In this document: piece after piece, positions 10,982 to 21,378 of the stretch | Position numbering within the stretch: position 1 is the stretch's first letter | How the letters are laid out: each line of letters begins with the position of its first letter | From: Trichosporon coremiiforme | Taxonomy: Eukaryota > Basidiomycota > Tremellomycetes > Trichosporonales > Trichosporonaceae | Assembly: GCA_039545355.1 (NCBI GenBank) | Contig: BCJJ01000001.1 | Span: 2,395,565 to 2,459,564, forward strand | DNA: 64,000 nucleotides | Direction of reading: 5' to 3' | The notes under the pieces: model-generated | Database searches by the model: none | The model's input: the letters and a program-made list of their open reading frames with translations, nothing else | Told to the model about the DNA's origin: nothing | Program-made: the position numbers and the translations under genes

Positions 10982-11906
10982 CTACTGAGGCTTCTGACCG
11001 ACGGCGGTGTGGAAGTTGTGGAACCCCTCGATGCCATCGCAGTCCGCCATAACCTTGCGGCCCCACTCCACGACCTCCTCGGCAGTCATGTCCCAGCTCT
11101 GTGCAAGAACAGGCGCGAGAGTGGTGATGAGCGCCTGGTAGTCGGCATTCATGTGAGCGCCAACAGGTCCGACCTTGGAGTTCATCGGCGCCGACTTGGC
11201 TTTGTTGTCGATGTTGGTAAGCCCAGCAGCGGCCATGAAATCGTGCAACTTCGGGCCGGCGTTAGGCTCGCCGCCGCGCTTCTCGAGGGAGCCGCGCATG
11301 CCGCGCTTGTTCCAGTCGGCGATGGCATCGGTGATGCCCCGCTCGGAGCGGAGCGTGCCGTCAGGCTCGACCATCTGGACCCAGCCTCCGGGACGAGTGA
11401 TGCGCGCGAGCTCCTTGGCGGCCACGGGCCATTCGGCAACCTTGAGCGCGCCAGTGAAGAAGCGCATGTGCACGAGGTCGAAGGTGTTGTCCTCGAAGGG
11501 TAAACCCTTGAGAATGTCGCCGTGCACGAACTTGACGTCGGCGTCTGAGGGCTTGAACGTGTCGGCGAAGTCGGTGGCGTACGCCTCCACCTCGGGGTGC
11601 TCGGTCTTGACTTGCTTGATCCAGGAGCCCGGGCCGCAGCCGACGTCGAGCACCTTGGTGCCCTTCTTGAACTCAATGGGAGCGGAGACGGTGCCGCCGA
11701 AGAGAAGGCCGATGAGACGGTGCTGGGCTTCGAGACGGTCGAACTCCTGGCCATCGGCGGGAAGGGCGTAGATGCTCTGGGTGTCAGGGATGTTGCTGGG
11801 AAGGGCGGCAACTCACCTCAAACTTTGAGTGGTACTGGCGCGACTCGGTGCCCGGAACGAGCCTGAGACCGGTAGCGATGTTTCCGTCAGCAGCGGGGAG
11901 AACCAT
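10982..11906 (-). CDS. SAM-dependent class I methyltransferase
   Basis: Two exons, 11906-11817 and 11776-10982, with a 40-nt intron; 294 aa. The SAM-binding motif I is V-L-D-V-G-C-G-P-G (72-80), followed by acidic motif II (Y-A-T-D), V-H-G-D and L-P-F-E-D-N-T-F-D-L-V-H, all in the usual Rossmann-fold order. The architecture resembles LaeA/TAM-type fungal small-molecule methyltransferases. There is no targeting sequence, so it is probably cytosolic. Three TCGGAGAC-type elements lie 128-213 bp upstream. In this cluster it most likely methylates a pathway intermediate; a LaeA-like regulatory role is the alternative, but LaeA homologues usually sit outside the cluster. Confidence 0.85.
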
Positions 11907-12033
11907 GATGCTAGAGTTGGAGTGCTGGGTGTTCGAGGATCATGAAGTGGTCAGCGCCGTTGTGAATGCAGCCCCCGATGCTTTAAACGGCTGGTGACTC
12001 AGGGTCTCGGTGACTTGATAGCGACTCGGAATC

Positions 12034-12119
12034 TCGGAGACTTCTTCCGGAGCCTTTTCACAAGTCTCCGAATCTGCTTCTCGCTCTGCAACTGCACCGG
12101 AGCGTTCACAAGTGTCCGA
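12034..12119. promoter_or_regulatory. Three TCGGAGAC-type elements upstream of the methyltransferase
   Basis: TCGGAGAC at 12034-12041, its reverse complement GTCTCCGA at 12064-12071 and the variant GTGTCCGA at 12112-12119. The first two form an inverted pair. The block is 128-213 bp upstream of the methyltransferase start and just past the 3' end of the Atg22-like gene. Confidence 0.5.
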
Positions 12120-12171
12120 GAGATGCATGCAGCGCGACTACGGCACGATAGAGATGCGGAGGTATGGACAT

Positions 12172-13887
12172 TCAGTCGCAGGCGTCGGGGTGTCGCTCGG
12201 CTTCGGCGACTTCCTCGCGCCGGATGACCGCGACGCCCTCCTTGTCGTTAACCAGCCAGACGAGCGAAAACGAAATAATGAAGAAGACGAGCGAGATGAC
12301 CGCGGGGAGGCGCACGTTGTTGGTTGCCGAGACAATCGGAGCGTTGGCAATCTGCGGGATCCACGTCGTACCGCACGACAGCACGAGCTGGAAGCCGAAA
12401 TACTGGATCTCGTTGCCGCGCGGGAACATCTCAGAGAACAGCACGCGGAACAGCGGCGAGATGATCGAGCCAGCCAGGTTCATGATGACCTGGAACACAT
12501 AGAACTCTGCACGGTGCTTGTATCCAACCTTGGACGACGGGCTCATGCCGAGACAGCACCAGAACGTTGTGAAGATGGTGAGGCTGTATGCGATCAGTGC
12601 CCACTGGCGGAGCGACAAGCGCGAATACGGGAAGATGTACATGAAGATGAGCGAGCCGACGATTGAGGTTGCGGTGCCGGTGATTGAGTATGCGGTGTAC
12701 TCGGTCATGCTTGGTCGCGCATTGAGGTTGAACAGTGTGCCGATGACCGAGCCGTAGGCGAAGTGCGAGTCATTGTAGATGACGTAGCTGATCAGGAAGA
12801 GCATCGCGTTGCGGTACCTGCTGAGACCGTGCCAAAGCTCGATGAACGTCCGGATCGGCAGCATCCAGAAACTGCCATTGTAGGGCTTGCTGCCTGGCGA
12901 GGGGAGGAAGCGCCAACCGAGAAGCGCACAGATGATGCAGATGCCCCCAGCAGCAGTCGACATGTACATGCCGGCATTGCGTGCGGCGGTGGCTCCAGCG
13001 TACGAGATACCGATGGTGATGCAGTAGAAGATGACTGTCGCCACGTTCATGGAGACACCACCCCAGACGGACATTTTAAGACCCTCCCTCTCGCGCTTGG
13101 CCCTGAGTGCCTCACCCTCGACGTCGTCGGTCTTGGCTAAGGCGTCGACCTTGGCCTGAGTGCTGAGCTCGTCGATGGGTGCAGCCGCATACATGGTGTA
13201 TGGGATAAAAATGTTCATCCACGCCATGGCGAGATAGCCGGTGATGCTGAAGATGGTGTACAAGGCGATGAGGGCGGTGTAGTTGGCGTATGTGTAGGCG
13301 GTGAGGCCTGCTGCCGGGAGACAGAGAGCGCCGTACAGCACGAGCATGAAAATGTACTGCTCTCGCTTGTAGGCTGCCGTCAGCAATGTGTTAACCTGGT
13401 AGCTCACAGAAGTGGTCGCCCCAGCCCGAAATGAGGAGGGTAAGCACGCCGCTGACGCCGTAGGCGATGGCGTTGAGATACAGCAGGAGACTGGTGAGGT
13501 TGAGGTCACCCTTGCCGAACGGAACGCGGCACGGAGCACCCTTGTCAGGACAGCCGGAGCCCTTCGGTTGACCGGGGTGGTGGCCGACTGCCATGAAGGC
13601 GATGGTCTGGATTTGGAACGAGACATAGACAATGTGGGCGCCGAAGGCGGGGCCGATCTATGGTCAGCGGTGCCGAAATGCATGCTCACTCCGAAGGTAG
13701 TGACGGCGTAGGCGAGGTTGTATCGCTTGAGCAGCTTCTGGGGCACTGGCTTGTGGTGCGGTTCAATCGGCTCGATGAGTTGGGCGTCTTTAGTGTCCGA
13801 CTCGTTCGGCACAGCCTTGGCGAGAGACGAGGTGCTCTCGTAGGACGGGTGCTGGGCAAGGACGGGGGCGTCTTCGACTGGGGCCAT
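12172..13887 (-). CDS. Atg22/UMF1-like membrane transporter
   Basis: Three exons, 13887-13690, 13657-13408 and 13373-12172, with introns of 32 and 34 nt; 549 aa. An in-frame ATG at 13926 would add 13 residues, but an out-of-frame ATG overlaps it and the ATG at 13887 has the better context (CACAATGG). After splicing the protein shows the Atg22-type order: first helix, F-G-I-G-P-A-F-G-A-H, a loop with Cys pairs, then about 10-12 transmembrane segments with a long hydrophilic loop near the middle. Atg22 proteins export amino acids from the vacuole. Paralogues within metabolite clusters are known and may move products or precursors between vacuole and cytosol. It shares a 161-bp divergent promoter with the ABC exporter. 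Confidence 0.82.
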   Translation of the reverse strand: MAPVEDAPVLAQHPSYESTSSLAKAVPNESDTKDAQLIEPIEPHHKPVPQKLLKRYNLAYAVTTFGVSMHFGTADHRSAPPSAPTLSMSRSKSRPSPSWQSATTPVNRRAPAVLTRVLRAAFRSARVTSTSPVSCCISTPSPTASAACLPSSFRAGATTSVSYQVNTLLTAAYKREQYIFMLVLYGALCLPAAGLTAYTYANYTALIALYTIFSITGYLAMAWMNIFIPYTMYAAAPIDELSTQAKVDALAKTDDVEGEALRAKREREGLKMSVWGGVSMNVATVIFYCITIGISYAGATAARNAGMYMSTAAGGICIICALLGWRFLPSPGSKPYNGSFWMLPIRTFIELWHGLSRYRNAMLFLISYVIYNDSHFAYGSVIGTLFNLNARPSMTEYTAYSITGTATSIVGSLIFMYIFPYSRLSLRQWALIAYSLTIFTTFWCCLGMSPSSKVGYKHRAEFYVFQVIMNLAGSIISPLFRVLFSEMFPRGNEIQYFGFQLVLSCGTTWIPQIANAPIVSATNNVRLPAVISLVFFIISFSLVWLVNDKEGVAVIRREEVAEAERHPDACD

Positions 13888-13959
13888 TGTGGGTTGTTTC
13901 GGGGGTTGCTTGGGAGAGAACAGCATGCATGGTCACTCTTATGTGCTCCGAGAGGGGCC

Positions 13960-13985
13960 TCGGAGACATTGTCAAAAGTGTCCGA
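13960..13985. promoter_or_regulatory. Inverted TCGGAGAC/GTGTCCGA pair in a divergent promoter
   Basis: TCGGAGAC (13960-13967) and GTGTCCGA (13978-13985) form an inverted repeat with a 10-bp spacer between the divergent Atg22-like and ABC exporter genes. An operator here could control both. Confidence 0.5.
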
Positions 13986-14048
13986 AGGTGATTGCGTTAA
14001 AACAACTGGCACATACCACGTCCTGCCCGCGCTAACCCTACCCACATA

Positions 14049-17000
14049 ATGGCTCTCTCCCAGGTCCGCCTCCTCTTGCGACAGACGACCGTCAGCGAGC
14101 GGTTGCTGCTCATCGTCGGACTGGTGGCGTGCATGGGCGCCGGCGCGGTGCAACCGTTGATGAACTTGCCGTTCGGCGCCGTCGTCAACGATGTTGTTGA
14201 TTTCGCCACGGGAGCAAACGACGCCCAGCGACGGACCAACAACAACGTCGTCATCTTCTGCTACCTCGCCGTTGGATCATTCGTCACCACCTTCGTCTAC
14301 ACCACCCTCTTCAACTGGGCAGGCGAGAGCATTACCAACCGCCTCCGTGGCAAAGCTATCCGCAGCCTTCTGTCCCAGGAACTCGCTTATTATCAAGATG
14401 GAACAGCTACAACTCGTGCGACCGAACTGCAGAAGGACCTCGACACGATCCAGTCGGGGATCAGCGAGAAGCTCTCAAACAACATCATGTATCTCTCGCT
14501 TGCCCTGACTGGCTTCATCATTGCACTTGTGAAGGCTTGGAACCTCGGTCTCGCGCTCCTGTCGATGTTGCCGTGTCTTCTTATCATCGGCTTTTTCGTG
14601 AGTAGCACCGGCGTCCAACCCTGACGATCAGTTGACCAAATACGGTTTCGCATACATCGGCAAGTTCATGATGGCACTCGGTCCCATCAGCAGCCTGACG
14701 CAAGAGTCGCTCGCAGGCATTGCGACGATTCGCAGTCTCGGCGCCGAAGCGAACCTCGTCGAGAAAGTGCGAGTCATTCAGCACTCGGCACTACGTACGG
14801 CACGCAGGAAGGCGATCATCTGGGGTCTCTGCATGGCTGGCATCACATTCGTCATCTACGCCGGCTACGCCCTCTGTTTTGCCTACGGTGGCCAGCTTTT
14901 ACGGTCCGGTGACCTCGCACCCGGCACGCTTATCACGGTCTTCCTCTGCATCATGATGGGCAGCTTCTCATTCGGCCAGGTCCCGCCGAACCTGCACGCC
15001 TTCATGTCGGCTCTCTCCGCAACGACCAAGCTGCAGGAGATCGTTGAGCGCAAGCCGGAGATCACATCTCCGCCGAACGCTGTCACCCTTCCTGCCCTTC
15101 AACACGGCATTGAGATTCGCAACGTTTCCTTCGCCTATCCAGCTCGACCCGATGTCCCCGTTCTACGCGACGTCAGCATCACCGTCAACGCCGGAGAGAC
15201 GCTCGCAATCGTTGGTCACAGTGGCTCCGGCAAGTCAACCCTGGTCGCCCTGCTGCTCTCGCTTTACCGCGTAGACGACATCTTCTACGACAGCGTCAAT
15301 GTGAAGGACATGGATCTGCACAACTTGCGCGGCGACCTCATCGCCTCCGTTCTGCAGGAGCCCCAGCTCTTCGATGTCTCGATCTTCGACAATGTCGCGC
15401 TCGGTCTGCCGACCAGCGCTCGTGGCCTGACCAGAACGAAGCAGCTCGCACTTGTGACTGAGGCATGCCGCATCGCCCAGGCCCACGACTTCATCACCGC
15501 CTTGCCCAATGGGTACAACACCACAGCCGGTGATGGTGGTGCCAAGTTGAGCGGTGGCCAGAAAGCTCGTATTGCCATCGCCCGTGCTCTGGTGCGGCGT
15601 GCACCCGTCCTGCTACTCGACGAAGCGACGGCGAACCTGGACACAGTTTGCGAACGAGCTCTCCATGCTGCGCTAGAAACGACATCTGTAGGTCGCACGA
15701 CCGTGGTGATCGCCCACCGCCTGAGCACTGTCCGCAAGGCAGACCGCATTGTCGTCATGCATGACGGTGTTATTGTCGCCGAAGGAACCCATCAGTCTCT
15801 GCTGGAAAACGACCACTACCGTTCCCTGTTTCACGCTGAAGAGACCAACTCCGATGCCTCGACGCTCATGAACGAGTCAACCAGCTCTTTAGCCCTTCCG
15901 AAGAAGGAGCTTGAGGCTGTCGACACTGTCCCGGCAGCCGAAGCTCGTGACGGACCCAAGACATGGAGGAGCATCAGGCTGATGGCCCCTTACGGCAATG
16001 GAACCCTCATCCTCGTCGGTGTTGCGGGCAGCATTGTCGCTGGAGCCCTCTACCCAGTCTTCGCTATCATCTACGCCCTAGCCTACAGCACGTTCAGCAC
16101 GCACCCTAAGGACGCGCATCTGCAGAACATGAATGCCCTCTACTTCTTCATCTGCGCCATCGGCGGCGCCGTCAGCATCTTCCTGCAATGGTTCTGCCTC
16201 GGGTATGCTTCCGACCGCCTCGCGTGCGCGCTTCAAGGTGCCATGCTTCGCCGCGTCCTGCGCGCACCCATGGCCTTCTTCGATGAGCCTCGCAACTCGT
16301 CGTCTCAGCTCGCCGACGTCGTCAACAACTCGCCCAACCGTGTTGCAACGTTCTGCGGAACTGCCATGGGCACCTTCATCGCCTCGCTCAGCACTCTGAT
16401 CGGCGGCTGCATCGTCGGCTTAGTCTACAGCTGGAAGCTCGGTCTCGTCAACATGGCCGTCCTTCCGCTGACACTCGGCACGGGCATCGTGCGCTTGAAG
16501 GTGCTCGACTCGCGCGAGGCCAAGTTCAAGAAAGCCCATGAGCCTGCGAATCGCGTTGCCGTCGCCGCCGTCACCAACCTCGAGACTGTCGCGTCGCTCG
16601 CGGCCGAGGACATCGTGTACGACGACTACATGAGCAAGCTGAACACGAAGGGGAATAGTATCCTCGGCTGCGCTCTGTTCGGTCTCGCCCAGAGCAACAT
16701 GTACTTTGTCATCGCGCTCGGTTTCTGGTACGGCAGCAAGCTGGTGTTCTCGGGCGAGATCAGCTCGCGCGCTTTCTTCGCCACCTTCACTGCCATCGTC
16801 GCTGGGAGCTTCCAGGCTGTCAACGTCCTGACCCAGGCGCCCGAGCTCGGCCAGGCGCGTGGCGCCACCATCGACATCGGACGCCTTCTAAGCCTCCCCG
16901 AGGAACACCTCAGCGGTGACCACCCCGTTCCTGCAGGTGACATCCGACTCGACGGCGTCTCGTTCAACTACCCCTCTCGGGACGATCCGAGCCTGCGAGA

Positions 17001-17664
17001 CCTCTCTCTCCTCGCCCAGCACAACGGCTTCACGGCTCTCGCGGGTCCGAGCGGCAGCGGCAAGTCGACGGTGGTCCGTCTTCTCGAGCGGTTCTACGAG
17101 CCCTCATCGGGCAGCATCACGCTCGGCGGCGTGCCACTCACCGCGATCGACGAGACAGCGTACCGTCGCTCGGTCGCGCTCGTGACACAGGAGCCCGTGC
17201 TCTTCAACATGACGATTCGCGAGAACCTCCTACTCGGCTCCAACGGCCAGGCGGATGAGGATCTGACGCGCGTACTGAACGTCGTGAACCTGTCCGAATT
17301 CGTCGGCACGCTTTCCGATGGACTCGGTACCAACCTCGGCGCCAAGGGCATAGCGCTGAGCGGCGGGCAGCGGCAGCGCCTGGTCATTGCGCGCGCGCTG
17401 CTGCGTAACCCTTCCATTCTGCTCCTGGACGAGGCGACTTCGTCCCTCGACAACGTGAACCAGCGCGCGGTGCAGACTGCCCTCGACGTGATGGCGAAGG
17501 ATGCGCATCTCACCGTCATCGCCGTCGCGCACCGCCTCAGCACCATACGTGACGCTGGGACTATCTACGTGCTCCGTGCAGGCCACGTTGAGGAGCAGGG
17601 CACGTACGACGAGCTCATCGCGAACCGCGGGCTGTTTGCGAGCCTCGCTGCGAATGTGGAGTAG
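14049..17664 (+). CDS. Full-length ABCB-type multidrug/peptide exporter
   Basis: Two exons, 14049-14597 and 14632-17664, with a 34-nt intron; 1193 aa. The layout is TMD-NBD-TMD-NBD. The first NBD has Walker A G-H-S-G-S-G-K-S-T (about 378-386), signature L-S-G-G-Q-K-A-R and Walker B L-L-L-D-E-A-T-A-N-L-D. The second has G-P-S-G-S-G-K-S-T, L-S-G-G-Q-R-Q-R and L-L-L-D-E-A-T-S-S-L-D, with the switch His in A-H-R-L-S-T in both. Both ATP sites look intact. Family members (MDR/Ste6) export hydrophobic compounds or lipopeptides across the plasma membrane. Adjacency to the cluster and the shared promoter element suggest it exports the cluster product or protects the producer. Confidence 0.93.
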
Positions 17665-18106
17665 ATTCTGAAGCATCAATAGACATTTGTGTGGAAGCGG
17701 ATCAGTAGAATCATGCATGAGCATCGCAAACATCCGTTTCCTCGTAGTTCTGACTCGCGCTGATTGTCCGAGCGCTATTGCCGCAACTGGTCAGTCCCCA
17801 TGCCCAGGCACCGTCTGCTCATGCGTCAGAGACTGGGCCGGAGACATTCGTGAAAAGCCTGCGAGATCTGAGACGAGGGCAGGCAGGGGTCAATGAGGCC
17901 AATGACCACCCCTCAAGCCCGCAAAGAAGAGCACATGCACAATTACGCCGAGCGTCCCGCAAAGCGTTCCTAGAGGCATTTACAAAGTGCCGCAACCCAT
18001 CCAACTATTATGTGAGCGTGCTGCAGGCGGATGCTGGCTAGAGTCTAGTTGCATTGTTTAAATGTCTATAGTAGTATTTAGGTAGGGAGCACGAGGCTCA
18101 GCGACC
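17665..18106. other. Convergent 3' intergenic region
   Basis: No gene is seen between the ABC exporter and the secreted lectin-like gene. Partial cluster-like strings (GTCCGAG near 17767, CCGGAGACATT near 17836) are present but not in a promoter position. Confidence 0.45.
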
Positions 18107-18787
18107 TCACTCTGCCTCATCGGCGCCAGGGGCGTCAGTCGCGCGGGCGGCAGGAGCGGCGGCAGTCAGGCAGTCACCGCTCTCAGGGCACCACTCATCC
18201 TTCTCCTTGCTCGCCTCGAAGGTGAGTTCAATGTCCTGGGCGTACGCGATCTTAACAAACTTGCTCGGGTCCTCAGCGACGGTAAGTCTGTCGCCAGCCT
18301 TGGCGTTCTTCGGGTCGTTGACGGAGATGCACCCGAAGTCCTTCGAGCAGAGTTCGCCGGTATTCGCGACGAACCACCTGTCGCTGTCTTCGGCATCGCA
18401 CACGCTGAGCTTCACGTTGTCGGGCTGGGGCACGTTCTGGGACAGACACCAGGACTCGGAGCCGGCGAGGTAGAACTGGTTCTGCGCCTCGGTCAAGCCC
18501 CATAGCTGGGCAGTGTTCTCGCGCGGCTTGGAGCACTCGGCCAGCGCGACCGGCGTGCCGTACGTCGGGCTCGTTTGGTTCGTGGACGTGAAGCAGAGGT
18601 TGGTGCCCGCTACCTTAAGCTGGGAGGGGATGTAGCGGAACGGAGCGCCGGTGTAGTCCCCCGAGGGCTTTTGGGCGGGGATGATGCCGACGGAGGGCGC
18701 GGGGGCCGCGGAGGCACTGGCGGAGGGGGCGGGGAGGGCACTGGCGGTGCCGAGCATGAAGACGGTGGTGATGAGTGAAGCGATCAT
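18107..18787 (-). CDS. Secreted protein, possibly beta-trefoil (lectin-type fold)
   Basis: Single exon from ATG 18787; 226 aa. The signal peptide is MIASLITTVFMLGTASA, followed by a short Pro/Ser/Ala-rich spacer. The mature region has evenly spaced Cys residues and Q-L-W-G and D-R-W-F-V strings that resemble the QxW repeats of ricin-B-type beta-trefoil carbohydrate-binding domains, for example L-C-F-T-S-T, W-C-L-S-Q-N and C-I-S-V-N-D as repeated strand openers. There is no enzyme domain, and the C-terminus is acidic and Ala-rich. The fold call is a pattern judgement only. It starts a run of minus-strand secreted-protein genes extending to 23.1 kb. Confidence 0.7.
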   Translation of the reverse strand: MIASLITTVFMLGTASALPAPSASASAAPAPSVGIIPAQKPSGDYTGAPFRYIPSQLKVAGTNLCFTSTNQTSPTYGTPVALAECSKPRENTAQLWGLTEAQNQFYLAGSESWCLSQNVPQPDNVKLSVCDAEDSDRWFVANTGELCSKDFGCISVNDPKNAKAGDRLTVAEDPSKFVKIAYAQDIELTFEASKEKDEWCPESGDCLTAAAPAARATDAPGADEAE

Positions 18788-20309
18788 TCTGAAGTTGATT
18801 GGAGCTGGGGAAGGTGTTGGTGAGGTTGGAGCGGGACTTGGCTTGGCTGTTGTGGTCTGAGGTTCGAAGACACCTCTGAGACCTTGTCTTATATACGAGT
18901 CGACGTCGTCAACGTGCACAACATGGACGTATGTCTCAGATGATCGTAGTGGTGGAGATATCTGATTCCAGATGAGCGGTGTGAACTTGCCCAGAGCCGC
19001 GGAGTCGATGGATCATTCACTCGGTTCACTGGAACGGCGTCAGTCCACCCGAGACTCTGGATGCGTGCCTGGTCCGTGGGACCGGCGCCGATCGACATCC
19101 AACCCCGCTCCGCACGGCTGCACAGCATAGCACCGCAAAACCTGAGTCTGCAATGTATACGTCACCCGATATCCAGACGATATCCTGGCACGCAACGCCG
19201 GAATCTCCAGCGTTCTGACCCCAGCTATTAACATCGGTGTACTAGGTCAATGACCGCCCCGCATGTAGGCACTCCGCACTAGAGGCACTATGCACCACGG
19301 CGTCCCGGAAAACAAAACTCTTGTCCGCCCTCACGACGAGGCACCAGTGGACACCGAGCTCGGTGTGGTCTGCATCGCCGATGCCGTGTGCGAACGGCGC
19401 ACGCAGCTCTAAAGTTTATCAGGATCATGTCCGTCCCCCGGCCCGGCAGAGCCGGCCACGCTGGCGCCGCTGTTCTGCAGCCACTCCATGTCGATCCATC
19501 AGGCACGCTGATCTCGCTTGCGTCCATCGTGTCTGCGGGGTTAGAAGCGTAGATGCGGTGTTGCGGAGCATGATGAGGCAGGCCCATGGTTGCTTCCAGC
19601 ACCGCAGAGGACTGTAATCTGCAGGACCAGGAACGGACTTGAGCGGTGGCATTGGGCATTGGGGAACCGGACACTGCATTGTACTGCATTGGACACGGAC
19701 AGACAGCTATATGCGGCGTTCAGCTTTCATCTACAAGGCGGACTAGCTTACCTCTAACCAGCCCGACGGCCAATGGTCAGCTCGGCGGAGCATCGTTTGT
19801 ACCTCCAAATTTCGGCTCGGAGGCAAGTACAGTATGTACCCGCTGCTCTCGTCAGGACAGGCGGTGTGTTAACCAAAATTGCGATTCCCTGTCGGTCAGA
19901 TACAGGCAGAAGCCATCGAATCTGTCTAACCGCTTGGGCTGTCTTGACCGCTCCCCGCCAGCTTGTAAACCACCACATCTCACCCACTGTGACAGCCAAC
20001 TAGCTCCTCTCCGGGCCAACTGAAATCTCCATCCGGGAAGTCTCGTTGGCGTACGGCACGTCTGTGAGACAATGAACTTGGTCAAGGTCGGGAGTTTCAC
20101 TGTGTCTAGCTGTGGGGCTGTCAGCTGAATCTCAATGACCGCCCAGCTCACTGCATAGAGCCTGGGTGCTGCTGCTGATTTTGGAACAGACAATCTGGTG
20201 GTCCACTCAAGGAGCACATTTGCTGTACTCAACAACATATGTCTAGAGTCAGCTACTGTAGCGTGAAGCCGAATGCAACTCAGGCCCAAGAGGCTGTTTC
20301 CTGCATCGC
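18788..20309. other. Intergenic region without a recognised gene
   Basis: About 1.5 kb with no convincing coding frame. On the minus strand between 19.9 and 20.3 kb there are intron-like strings (a GTGAGCT donor with CAGCTGACAGCCCCACAG downstream, near 20.1 kb), so an unrecognised spliced transcript downstream of the small secreted gene is possible. Confidence 0.4.
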
Positions 20310-20462
20310 TCACAGTGTCGGCATGTCTGTCAGACTCACACAAGAAGCTCGCCCCACTTTGTACAAGACTTGTCTCAGCCTCAACGTCAACTGATCGCAC
20401 GGAACGGGCGCACCGACGGCGGCGAGCGCAAGAAGAACAGCGAAGAGGGCCTGGAGCTTCAT
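20310..20462 (-). CDS. Possible small secreted peptide (50 aa)
   Basis: Starts at ATG 20462 with a strong signal peptide (MKLQALFAVLLALAAVGA, cleavage predicted before PVP) and a mature part of about 32 residues with two Cys and a basic middle (L-R-L-R-Q-V-L-Y-K-V-G-R). No known family. It begins with MKL like the two secreted genes to its right and lies on the same strand. The real transcript may be spliced: a GTGAGTCTGACAG string near the stop could act as a donor and extend the protein. It may also be a decayed gene. Low confidence in the exact model, moderate in the signal-peptide exon. Confidence 0.4.
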   Translation of the reverse strand: MKLQALFAVLLALAAVGAPVPCDQLTLRLRQVLYKVGRASCVSLTDMPTL

Positions 20463-20506
20463 GGTGGGAGTAGAGTAGTATTTTTAGGTGTGATGTGATT
20501 AAGGTA

Positions 20507-20582
20507 GGGGAACGTTGCATTGTAGGGGGCTGCAAGATGGGGAAGGGGAACGTTGCATTGTAGGGGGCTGCAAGATGGGGAA
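20507..20582. repeat. 38-bp perfect tandem duplication
   Basis: Two exact 38-bp copies (20507-20544 and 20545-20582), each starting GGGGAACGTTGCATTG, immediately upstream of the small secreted-peptide gene. A partial third copy (GGGGAAG) follows. A recent tandem duplication in a promoter. Confidence 0.9.
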
Positions 20583-21012
20583 GGGGAAGGAGGAACAGGG
20601 ATGGATAGAAAAAGACTATGTCGGGTGCGAAACTTCGGCTTAAGACTCTGTCAGGAAGTCAGTCGGGCAGCGGTGGCCCATGCGGGGACGCCGCACAAGG
20701 TGCACATGCTCAGTGCTGTGGGGCTTGCGGACTGGGCATCGCTGCTGAGCAGAGCGGAGAAGTCAGTCGGACCGCCGCTGTGACGGCGCGAAGATAGCGC
20801 TAGCGTGCGCCATGGACGCCGTCAGCTGCGCGATTGGGGCGAAATTGCTCCGCACTTCCGCCAATGTTGGGGGCGTGGACTGTTGACTGCGGTCGGCATC
20901 CTATGCATGCGACTCACTACGGCGGCGGCGCACTGCACATGTGCTCTTCTGACCTTCTTCTCGCGCAACTCCCGCGCCGCGCTCCTTATCTCCATCACTT
21001 CGGTGGCGGACT

Positions 21013-21378
21013 TTAGCTCATGCGGCCAAGCTCGAGGGCGTCAAACTCGCCCGCGCTGCGCTTGAAGTGGCCAGCGGCACCCGAGTCTGCGTTCTGGTAC
21101 GCCTTGAGCTTGGCCTTGAGCCCGTTGATGTACGCGAGCTTGCGCTTGGCGGCCGCATACTCGCCCATGTTGCGGAGAGTGTTGTACTCCTTCTGCGCCT
21201 TGGCGATCTTGGCCTTGAGCTCTGCAATGTTGACCTTGACCGAGGCGCGGGGCATGGGGTTCTCGAGAGCCACGACGGGAGCGTGGTTCTCGCGGACTGC
21301 GAGGTTGTCCGAGGCTGGGATGGCGGCAGCCGACACCGAGGCAGCGAGGACGGACAGGTAGACGAGGCTGAGCTTCAT
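21013..21378 (-). CDS. Secreted protein with one helical AEL-repeat module
   Basis: Single exon from ATG 21378; 121 aa. The signal peptide is MKLSLVYLSVLAASVSA. After a propeptide-like stretch comes one ~55-residue helical hairpin: V-K-V-N-I-A-E-L-K-A-K-I, then E-Y-N-T-L-R-N-M-G-E, then A-A-K-R-K and L-K-A-K-L-K-A-Y-Q. A KR dipeptide (H-F-K-R-S-A-G) near the C-terminus is a plausible Kex2 site. The module recurs two to three times in the next gene (22355-23083), so the two are paralogues. No known domain is recognised. Charge pattern and heptads predict a coiled coil. Function unknown; secreted, possibly processed. Confidence 0.7.
   Translation of the reverse strand: MKLSLVYLSVLAASVSAAAIPASDNLAVRENHAPVVALENPMPRASVKVNIAELKAKIAKAQKEYNTLRNMGEYAAAKRKLAYINGLKAKLKAYQNADSGAAGHFKRSAGEFDALELGRMS

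Noticed and set aside
19852..20535. Minus-strand 227-codon frame
   Set aside because: Begins without ATG and reads across a better-supported signal-peptide exon in another frame; no domain. The strand does have intron-like strings, noted as a finding instead.
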